Assembly: GCA_964609965.1 (NCBI GenBank)
Contig: CAZSTS010000028.1
Span: forward strand, 1 to 27,995
Direction: 5' to 3'
DNA length: 27,995 bases
Origin: JAHJDR01 sp964609965
GTDB lineage: Bacteria > UBA10199 > JADGCS01
In this document: piece after piece, positions 16,268 through 21,888 of the stretch
Layout: each line of letters begins with the position of its first letter
Numbering within the stretch: the first letter of the stretch is position 1
Translations under genes and position numbers: made by a program
The notes under the pieces: generated by a model
Database searches by the model: none
Told to the model about the DNA's origin: nothing
Seen by the model: the letters and a program-made list of their open reading frames with translations, nothing else

Positions 16268-17241
16268 AACCAAATTTATTCTTAGAAGACGTAGGTAATA
16301 TCGTTTCTGCCGCTGATGGAAAAAACATCTGGCAGGTGGATAACCTAGCTCAACACGGACCTTTTAAAGGCCGAAATCTCCCTAAAAAAATCTATGTCGT
16401 CGATTTTCCAGGGCACGGTGTAGGACAAGAATTTCTCTTGGGACGACATATCTGCGGGCCAAACAAGTTTTTGATGATCCAACAAATTGGGCACAACATG
16501 ATCCGTCTTTTCAAAGATCAATTTGTAGGTCGTGTAGCCCAGTACATCATCCTTTGGGGCGGACGCCCACTCGATCTCTTGGCTGCAGATCCCCCACTCT
16601 ATCACGACAATCTGATCGACACCACATACATCAAACTCACACGCGTGAAAGATAACACCGTGAGCCGTGGTTGGCGTGTTATTAAGAGCTCCATTGTTGG
16701 CGAATTTTGGAAAGACGACACGTGGCTCATCATGGAAGAATGCATTGCTTCAGGAAAAACGCTCAAATACTTTGTTGATGACTCTTTTGAAACCCATCGT
16801 CCTAAAAAACTTTTTGTCTTTCCTGTTTGCGCAAGTGCTGAGGGATTAGAAGGCATGAACGAAGTCTGCGAAAAACACGGCGTTGAATTCATCCCTGTCT
16901 TGAATAGCGCTATTATTCAAGTGGCCGAAGAAGGTGTGAGCATGCCTTTTACTGATTTAGGCCTGCAACCAAACACGATTGTGACAAAAGATTTCTATCA
17001 TGATCTGAATGAAAGATATCAAGGCTCTCCTCTTTGCTGGGTGGGAGATATTGGAGATTCCATGTACAAGACCCATGAGTACATGATCGAAACTCTCACT
17101 GACATGACTAAGTTGGATATGAATTTTGATCGCGAAGACTTTTCACGCTGGAATCCTGCCCTGCACTCTGATGTTTTTTTGAACAAATTAAAAGAACGCG
17201 AACCTGAGATATTTGCTAAAACAGAAAAATATATAAAATAA
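16264..17241 (+). CDS. Phosphoribosyltransferase-like protein, possible uracil PRTase analogue
   Basis: A 325-residue protein if started at the ATGA overlap (MKPNLFLEDVG); an ATG at 16246 adds only six residues inside the previous gene. The segment W154-LIMEECIASGKT166 has the shape of the PRPP-binding loop of type I phosphoribosyltransferases: hydrophobic strand, two acidic residues, small residues and Thr, although the usual second Asp is Glu. LFVFPVCASAEGLEGMNEV resembles the following strand region of such enzymes. The N-terminal 100 residues and C-terminal 90 residues are extra relative to Upp. Operon context after a cytosine deaminase and a phosphorylase suggests conversion of a base to a nucleotide, for example uracil to UMP; this is inference. 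I do not recognise the exact family. Confidence 0.6.
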   Translation: MKPNLFLEDVGNIVSAADGKNIWQVDNLAQHGPFKGRNLPKKIYVVDFPGHGVGQEFLLGRHICGPNKFLMIQQIGHNMIRLFKDQFVGRVAQYIILWGGRPLDLLAADPPLYHDNLIDTTYIKLTRVKDNTVSRGWRVIKSSIVGEFWKDDTWLIMEECIASGKTLKYFVDDSFETHRPKKLFVFPVCASAEGLEGMNEVCEKHGVEFIPVLNSAIIQVAEEGVSMPFTDLGLQPNTIVTKDFYHDLNERYQGSPLCWVGDIGDSMYKTHEYMIETLTDMTKLDMNFDREDFSRWNPALHSDVFLNKLKEREPEIFAKTEKYIK

Positions 17242-17247
17242 ATTATT

Positions 17248-17313
17248 CCCGTAGGGGTAGGCCCCTGTGCCTACCCGCAATATTTCGGGCGACCACAGGG
17301 GGTCGCCCCTACC
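17248..17313. repeat. Two-hairpin GTAGGGG intergenic repeat
   Basis: The outer arms GTAGGGG (17251-17257) and CCCCTAC (17306-17312) enclose two hairpins: GGGTAGGC/GCCTACCC (17255-17276) and GGGCGACC/GGTCGCCC (17287-17308). The result can fold as a three-way junction. Similar GTAGGGG...CCCCTAC elements occur between genes in many unrelated bacteria, from memory. It fills the gap before cmoA, ending eight bases before its start. Confidence 0.75.
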
Positions 17314-17320
17314 AGAAACC

Positions 17321-18091
17321 ATGAAAGACAATCCACGATCCACAACCCAAGACGATCTCTTTAAAGAAAAAAACCCCTTTGGCCCTAACGGCTTTGTTTT
17401 TGATGCCAGGGTATCAGAGGTCTTTGATGACATGGTGAACCGCTCTGTCCCTGGATACGCCACAATTCAACTTTTAGTAGCTGACATGGCCATTCGTTTT
17501 GCGACTGAGGCTCCTATCTATGATCTTGGCTGTTCAACTGGAAACACTTTGTTGTCGATCCTAAAAAGATCTGAAGAAAAAAAACTTAAATTAGTAGGCA
17601 TCGACAATTCATCCGAAATTCTAAAAGTTTGCAAAGCAAAAATTCAAGCTAACACGAACAAAAAAGGGCATACAGTTGCTTTAGAAAAACAAGATCTTTT
17701 AGATATAAAAGAATTTCCCCATGGCAAAGCCTCAGTTATTATCCTTAACCTTGTTCTACAATTCATTCTCCCTGAAGAACGTGGGAAGCTCATTCAAAAA
17801 CTATATGACGGTCTTAATCCTGGTGGGTGTTTAATTCTTGTCGAAAAAACTATTCAAAAAGATAATTCGTTCAATGACTTGTTCATAGATTATTACCACC
17901 AATATAAAAAAGAGATGGGCTATTCTGATATGGAGATCGCACAAAAACGCGAAGCCCTCGAAAACGTGCTCGTTCCTTTTGACGAAAAAACAAATTTGAA
18001 AATGCTTCAGGAATCAGGTTTTTCTTTAACCACCACGTTTTTTCAGTGGATGAATTTTCAGGGCTATTTAGGAATCAAAAATATGCCCTAA
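17321..18091 (+). CDS. cmoA: Carboxy-SAM synthase CmoA
   Basis: A 256-residue protein if started at ATG 17321. It follows E. coli CmoA along its length: FDARVSEVFDDMVNRSVPGY, the SAM-binding IYDLGCSTGNTLLSI, GIDNS, VILNLVLQFILPEER, LYDGLNPGGCLILVEK, and MGYSDMEIAQKREALENVL. CmoA makes carboxy-S-adenosylmethionine from SAM and prephenate; CmoB then uses it to modify wobble uridine 34 of tRNAs. No cmoB is in the window. An earlier in-frame ATG (17267) would translate the GTAGGGG repeat and is rejected. Codons 3-10 (DNPRSTTQ) overlap three heptamers (caatcca, cgatcca, caaccca at 17329-17349), so the N-terminus seems partly repeat-derived. The Shine-Dalgarno sequence is not obvious. Confidence 0.92.
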   Translation: MKDNPRSTTQDDLFKEKNPFGPNGFVFDARVSEVFDDMVNRSVPGYATIQLLVADMAIRFATEAPIYDLGCSTGNTLLSILKRSEEKKLKLVGIDNSSEILKVCKAKIQANTNKKGHTVALEKQDLLDIKEFPHGKASVIILNLVLQFILPEERGKLIQKLYDGLNPGGCLILVEKTIQKDNSFNDLFIDYYHQYKKEMGYSDMEIAQKREALENVLVPFDEKTNLKMLQESGFSLTTTFFQWMNFQGYLGIKNMP

Positions 18092-18207
18092 TTCATCATT
18101 TATTTCATATAGTTATGATTTAGCGCAACTTTATACTCATCACCACGATAAGAATCTTAACACTTGGGCAGAGTGTTTGAAAGTGGGGTAAATTACAGGG
18201 AGATCCT

Positions 18208-19986
18208 ATGAAGAAATTGCATGGCCTTTTTTTATTATTCTTAATCTGCTTTCTTACCAATTGTAATATTTTTTACATTGTTCAACCGAGCACAGCTTCG
18301 AGTAGTGAACAAATCGAAGTCACAATGAAAATTTACAACGATCTAGGTAGTTCCGAAATCAGAACCCCTATCGCGTGTATCCAAATTCCCAACAGTTGGG
18401 GTCTTTTTTCTGCAGTCTATGAAGGAATTAATAATGCATTACCCATCTCAGGCACACCAATATACAATGCTTCAGATAGTGCTGACATGGAAGCCCAGTT
18501 TCCAGTCACTGATCAGACCTGGTACTGTTATCGCGGTGACACTATTACATATTACACTGATTCTGAAGCTGATGTTTTATTTACAATTGATATTGCAGAT
18601 GATGCTAATGGTGAATACACACTTCAATACGCTGCGGGTTCAGATGAAAACACATTGCCCCATACCGCTTTTCTAGTAGGTCCTACTGGCGGACCAATAG
18701 ATGAGATCATTACGGTTAATGGCCTCACCCATTACCTGAATGACTGGCAAGGAACCTTTGATCCAGCAGAGAGATCCTCTGCTTTTTATGATATTGTTTT
18801 TGAAAATTCTACTTACGTAGCCATAGGATATGATGGTGACGTCTACACTTCACCTGATACCATAACATGGACAGAACAAACATCAGGCACAACAGAAGCT
18901 TTATATGGCATCATCTATGACGGCTCACAGTTTGTTACAGTAGGTGGACTTGGGACTATACTCACCTCTCCTGACGCTATCACCTGGACACCACAAGTAT
19001 CTGGCTCTGGATTTAATCTATTATCTATTGTCTACACTGAAAATAATTATGTTGCTGTAGGTGGTAATGGCACGATTTTAACCTCACAAGATGCTATTGT
19101 TTGGATCATACAAACGTCAGGAACAACCGATGATTTAAGAAGCATTGCCTATGACGGCTCACAGTTTGTTACAGTAGGCCTAAACGGCACAATCCTCACT
19201 TCTCCAGATGGCATTACTTGGACACCTCAAACATCAGGCACGGCTAATGATCTAGCGGGCATAACTTTTGCAAACGGTCAATTTGTTGCCGTTGGTGGTA
19301 TTGGCACGATTTTAACATCACAAGATGCTATCACCTGGAACACTGAAACCTCTGGCACCACAATGCCCTTATTAAATGTAACCTCTGGAGCAGGTCAATT
19401 TGTAGTTGCTGGTTATGCTGGACTGGTACTTAGTTCACCGAACGGACAAGATTGGGTTGAACGAAAATTTGCAACAAATTTATCTATGCTTGAAGTTGAT
19501 TTTTTTGAAGATAGGTTTATCGGCGTTGGCATGCATCATGCTATTCTCAAAACAACTCTCGTAGATTCTGATGTTGACGGCGATCCAGCAATCACTGACT
19601 GTAATGACGAAGATCCTCTCATTTACAATGGCGCCACAGATATCTGTGAAGACGGCATTGATCAAGATTGTGATGGCGTTGATCTTGCTTGTCCAGAAGA
19701 ACCTGTAGAGGATCCAGTAGACGACCCTGTTGAAGATCCTGTAGACGACCCTGCTGATGATGATCCAGTTGATGAAGATCCCACGGAAAGCGTTTCAGAT
19801 CCTGTTGATGATGCGGATACTGATGAATCTGACACACCAACCGATGGCAGTGAACTTTCGGGCACAGGTTGTGGATGTGACTTAAATGCTACCTCACAAA
19901 CTACTACACCTAGTTTACTCTGGTTTGGTTTGATCTTTCTGATTCTCTTTATCAGACAAAGAACACTCATTCGTGAACGTCAGTAG
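18208..19986 (+). CDS. Secreted seven-repeat propeller protein with MopE motif and Cys/TM/Arg C-terminal tail
   Basis: A 592-residue protein starting at ATG 18208 with an AGGGAG site. The N-terminus MKKLHGLFLLFLICFLTNC is a signal peptide; the Cys could be lipidated but Asn at -1 is unusual. Residues about 193-450 hold seven repeats of about 39 residues with the consensus YDGSQFVTVGGLGTILTS and DAITWTPQTSGT, suggesting a seven-bladed beta-propeller. Residues 452-495 (DSDVDGDP, TDCNDEDPLIYNGA, ICEDGIDQDCDGVD) match the MopE-type metal-binding motif. A spacer of EDPVDDPV repeats follows, then GCGC near 554, a hydrophobic stretch LLWFGLIFLILFI, and an Arg-rich end. That tail resembles MYXO-CTERM-type sorting signals, so the protein is probably cell-surface. 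Function is unknown. It appears to be transcribed alone. Confidence 0.85.
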   Translation: MKKLHGLFLLFLICFLTNCNIFYIVQPSTASSSEQIEVTMKIYNDLGSSEIRTPIACIQIPNSWGLFSAVYEGINNALPISGTPIYNASDSADMEAQFPVTDQTWYCYRGDTITYYTDSEADVLFTIDIADDANGEYTLQYAAGSDENTLPHTAFLVGPTGGPIDEIITVNGLTHYLNDWQGTFDPAERSSAFYDIVFENSTYVAIGYDGDVYTSPDTITWTEQTSGTTEALYGIIYDGSQFVTVGGLGTILTSPDAITWTPQVSGSGFNLLSIVYTENNYVAVGGNGTILTSQDAIVWIIQTSGTTDDLRSIAYDGSQFVTVGLNGTILTSPDGITWTPQTSGTANDLAGITFANGQFVAVGGIGTILTSQDAITWNTETSGTTMPLLNVTSGAGQFVVAGYAGLVLSSPNGQDWVERKFATNLSMLEVDFFEDRFIGVGMHHAILKTTLVDSDVDGDPAITDCNDEDPLIYNGATDICEDGIDQDCDGVDLACPEEPVEDPVDDPVEDPVDDPADDDPVDEDPTESVSDPVDDADTDESDTPTDGSELSGTGCGCDLNATSQTTTPSLLWFGLIFLILFIRQRTLIRERQ

Positions 19987-20210
19987 AAAATAAACTAGGT
20001 CCAAGCATCCCCCAACTCTCTGTTAAGTATTGTCAAACAATGTCCTATCCTGTCCTATGTTCAATCTGTGAAATAGAAAAAAATGCATGCACTCAACTTA
20101 TCCCAATGACCAATCATCAAACTTTGTGCTAGAATGAAATTTGGAGACCTCTGGATTTCCTAAAAACCAAGGAATTCCATTAGATCGGCAATTTGTTAAG
20201 TAATAACAAA
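19987..20210. other. Non-coding gap, possible gene remnant
   Basis: No intact gene is seen between 19987 and 20340. At 20026-20052 there is attgt-caa-acaat followed by two copies of tgtcctat. At 20100-20196 the plus-strand frame reads PNDQSSNFVLE, a TGA, then NLETSGFPKNQGIPLDRQFVK and a stop, which looks like a decayed coding fragment, but I cannot assign it. The remainder of the gap is the palindromic element at 20211-20333. Confidence 0.35.
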
Positions 20211-20333
20211 GGGACTGTTCAAAAATGTGCAGATATAAGGCGGATAATAAATTTAATGAAAGCGCGTACGTAGAGTACGTAATTGAATTAAATTTTTTAT
20301 CCAACGCAGTAGATGTGCATTTTACAACAGTCC
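20211..20333. repeat. Long imperfect palindromic element (~123 bp)
   Basis: The ends GGGACTGTT (20211-20219) and AACAGTCCC (20325-20333) are perfect inverted repeats. The arms continue to match inward (aaaatg / cattt; ggata / tatcc; aaatttaat / attaaattt) around a centre GTACGTAGAGTACGT (20266-20280). There is no transposase, so it looks like a non-autonomous or structured-RNA repeat. It ends eight bases before the start of the ClpP-like gene. Confidence 0.8.
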
Positions 20334-20340
20334 CATCATT

Positions 20341-21039
20341 ATGGCAAAAAAAGATTTAGACAGTCTATTTGATTATGGAGTGAATATTGCCAAGAGATCA
20401 GTTTATCTCTTTGGTGAAATTACTGAAGAGAGAGCTGCACGCGTAATCAAAGGTCTACGATTTCTCGATACACCAAGAAAAAAAATAACACTGTACATCA
20501 ATAGCATGGGTGGGAATATCTACGATGCCTTTGCAATCTATGATGTTTGCCGAAGTCTTAAATCTCCTCTTGAGATAATTGTTGTAGGAACATGCATGTC
20601 GGCAGCAACTATTATTCTTTTGGCAGGCACCAAGGGCAGGCGTTTTGTTTCTAAAAACCTCTCTCTCATGGTACACCATGGCTCTTATGATATTTCTGGA
20701 CGATTTAAGGATGTAACATCAGAAACAAGGCATATTCGAAATCTAGAAAAAAGATGGCATGAAATCTTCGCCAAGCATACAAGCAAAACCAAGGCCTACT
20801 GGGATAAGATCTGCGAAAAATCAGATTACTACTTTGGCGCAAAACAAGCCATTCAATTAAAATTAGCTGATAAGATATGGAATGGTAAATCGCCTCGTAA
20901 AAAGGCTAAAAAAGTTACAAAAAAGACAAAGAAGAAATTAAAAAAACCTGTCAAAAAAACAAAAAAGAAAGCGACCAAAAAGCCTGCTAAGAAGACTCGA
21001 AAAAAGGTTGTGAGAAAGAAGAAAATCGCGAAGAAGTGA
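20341..21039 (+). CDS. ClpP-fold serine protease with a histone-like Lys-rich tail
   Basis: A 232-residue protein. Residues 1-182 follow ClpP: VYLFGEITEE, LYINSMGGNIYDAFAIYD, VVGTCMSAATIILLAG with nucleophile Ser87, SLMVHHGSYD with His112, and KSDYYFGAKQAIQLKLADKIW with Asp162, so the catalytic triad appears complete. Residues 184-232 are almost only Lys, Arg, Thr, Pro, Ala and Val, with KK/PxKK-type repeats like histone H1 or bacterial Lys-rich DNA-binding tails. No other Clp gene is adjacent, and it is divergent enough from housekeeping ClpP to be a paralogue. Binding of DNA or RNA by the tail is inference. The start is beside a palindromic element and no Shine-Dalgarno sequence is present. 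A strong terminator follows. Confidence 0.85.
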   Translation: MAKKDLDSLFDYGVNIAKRSVYLFGEITEERAARVIKGLRFLDTPRKKITLYINSMGGNIYDAFAIYDVCRSLKSPLEIIVVGTCMSAATIILLAGTKGRRFVSKNLSLMVHHGSYDISGRFKDVTSETRHIRNLEKRWHEIFAKHTSKTKAYWDKICEKSDYYFGAKQAIQLKLADKIWNGKSPRKKAKKVTKKTKKKLKKPVKKTKKKATKKPAKKTRKKVVRKKKIAKK

Positions 21040-21067
21040 AGTTTTCAGCCTCCTTATTAAACAAGAA

Positions 21068-21101
21068 AACCCGATACACATATTGTGCATCGGGTTTTTT
21101 T
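21068..21101 (+). terminator. Rho-independent terminator after the ClpP-like gene
   Basis: The stem AACCCGATACACA (21068-21080) pairs with TGTGCATCGGGTT (21084-21096), with one mismatch and a 3-base loop, followed by T to 21101. It starts 29 bp after the stop codon. Confidence 0.92.
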
Positions 21102-21112
21102 ATGTCTTCAAC

Positions 21113-21234
21113 GGGAGTCCTTTTTGCTCGTTTTACGTTGGCACTACTCGCAAAAAAGCCGGCCTCGTTCTCTTAACTCGCATGCGCTCGTTCATCCTCC
21201 CTATTCGGTCGGCGCTCACTCAGCTTCGACTCCC
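21113..21234. repeat. T-arm-capped element E1 (matches tRNA-Glu)
   Basis: The ends are GGGAGTC (21113-21119) and GACTCCC (21228-21234), identical to the T-stem half of the nearby tRNA-Glu (CAACGGGAGTC occurs at 21109-21119 and at 21302-21312). The interior core at 21126-21145 matches the core of element E2 at 17 of 20 bases, at the same distance (6 bp) from the left cap. It lies beyond the terminator of tRNA-Glu. Confidence 0.75.
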
Positions 21235-21248
21235 ACTCATTTACGATC

Positions 21249-21285
21249 AAAAAAAAATCCTGTTTGGAATTTTCCAAACAGGATT
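21249..21285 (-). terminator. Rho-independent terminator for tRNA-Glu
   Basis: A perfect 14-bp stem (AATCCTGTTTGGAA with TTCCAAACAGGATT) with a 2-base loop is followed on the minus strand by a T-run (21257-21249). It begins 11 bases after the 3' end of tRNA-Glu. Confidence 0.93.
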
Positions 21286-21295
21286 ACCTTTTGAT

Positions 21296-21368
21296 CGTCC
21301 CCAACGGGAGTCGAACCCGTGTCTTCACCGTGAAAGGGTGGCGTCCTGGGCCTCTAGACGATGGGGAC
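21296..21368 (-). tRNA. tRNA-Glu (anticodon TTC)
   Basis: 73 bases on the minus strand. Acceptor GTCCCCA pairs with TGGGGAC, with discriminator G at 21296. The anticodon arm reads CACCC-TTTCACG-type with TTC, and the T-arm GGGTTCGACTCCC is standard. CCA is not encoded. The sequence closely follows typical bacterial tRNA-Glu (GTCTAGAGGCCCAGGAC). Confidence 0.95.
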
Positions 21369-21374
21369 CTTAGA

Positions 21375-21394
21375 CTGTGAGTCGCCTGGGATTC
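21375..21394. repeat. 20-bp duplicate of the tRNA-Lys 3' end
   Basis: ctgtgagtcgcctgggattc at 21375-21394 is identical to 21540-21559, which covers the acceptor and T-stem half of tRNA-Lys plus three trailing bases. It forms the left flank of element E2. Confidence 0.9.
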
Positions 21395-21514
21395 CTCTTC
21401 GCTCATTTAACGTTGTCACTATTCGCTCAGAGCCGCCTCAACTCGCTGTCGTTCATCCGCCTGGGCGGATTCACTTATCTGCCTTTGGGCAGCGCTCGTT
21501 TCGGTTCGAATCCC
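21388..21514. repeat. T-arm-capped element E2 (matches tRNA-Lys)
   Basis: The ends are GGGATTC (21388-21394) and GAATCCC (21508-21514), as in the T-arm of tRNA-Lys (GGGTTCGAATCCC). The core at 21401-21420 matches E1 at 17 of 20 bases. It fills most of the spacer between tRNA-Lys and tRNA-Glu, so it would be in the same precursor transcript if the two are co-transcribed. Confidence 0.75.
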
Positions 21515-21542
21515 AAAACACTCTTTGTCAATGATCTGTCTG

Positions 21543-21615
21543 TGAGTCGCCTGGGATTCGAACCCAGGACGCCCGCCTTAAAAGGGCGGTGCTCTACCAA
21601 CTGAGCTAGCGACCC
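21543..21615 (-). tRNA. tRNA-Lys (anticodon TTT)
   Basis: 73 bases on the minus strand. Acceptor GGGTCGC pairs with GCGACTC (one G-T pair), discriminator A. The D-arm GCTCAGTTGGTAGAGC, anticodon loop CTTTTAA (TTT) and T-arm GGGTTCGAATCCC are all canonical. CCA is not encoded. It lies upstream of tRNA-Glu on the same strand. Confidence 0.95.
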
Positions 21616-21780
21616 GAAACCACTTAAAAAACAAACGGTTAAGTCTATTATTTTAAGGAGGCCCTCAATACATGATAGGTATTAATATAGTCAACTATTT
21701 TGTCCTATATTACCCCTCATTACCCTCAGCAGTCGCTCTGGTTAGATTATAGGGGTTAGACATATCCGATATCCTAAAAC
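21616..21780. other. Intergenic gap without a recognisable gene
   Basis: I see no gene or clear promoter here. A tatagtcaactattttgtcctat segment near 21695 loosely resembles the attgtcaaacaatgtcctat segment near 20028. The bases 21781-21888 are treated with the activase stop codon. Confidence 0.4.
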
Positions 21781-21888
21781 TTACGCCGCTCTCTCATCAT
21801 CTTTAGCAAGCACTATCTCTTCTTGAATGGCTTGCATACCTTCAATGATTTGTTTTTCGCGGTCAGAAAGGTTTTCTGTAGCCTCAAG
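21781..21888 (-). other. 34-codon in-frame extension after the activase TGA stop
   Basis: In the activase frame the TGA at 21891-21889 is followed by LEATENLSDREKQ, then IIEGMQAIQEE and IVLAKDDERAA, and a TAA at 21783-21781. The stretch is charged, helical and stop-free, like a real C-terminal tail, but lacks an early start codon of its own. It may be a lost C-terminus (a Trp TGG to TGA change would suffice) or be reached by readthrough. Confidence 0.5.

Noticed and set aside
17267..17320. Longer start for CmoA at 17267
   Set aside because: The extra residues translate the GTAGGGG hairpin element and have no counterpart in CmoA.
21375..21559. Prophage or island attachment sites from the tRNA-Lys 3'-end duplication
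   Set aside because: The copies are only 165 bp apart and no integrase or cargo lies between them, so an island is not supported. The tRNA-element explanation fits better.
21083..21604. Plus-strand open frames over the tRNA region
   Set aside because: They run across two canonical tRNA genes and repeat elements; none resembles a protein.
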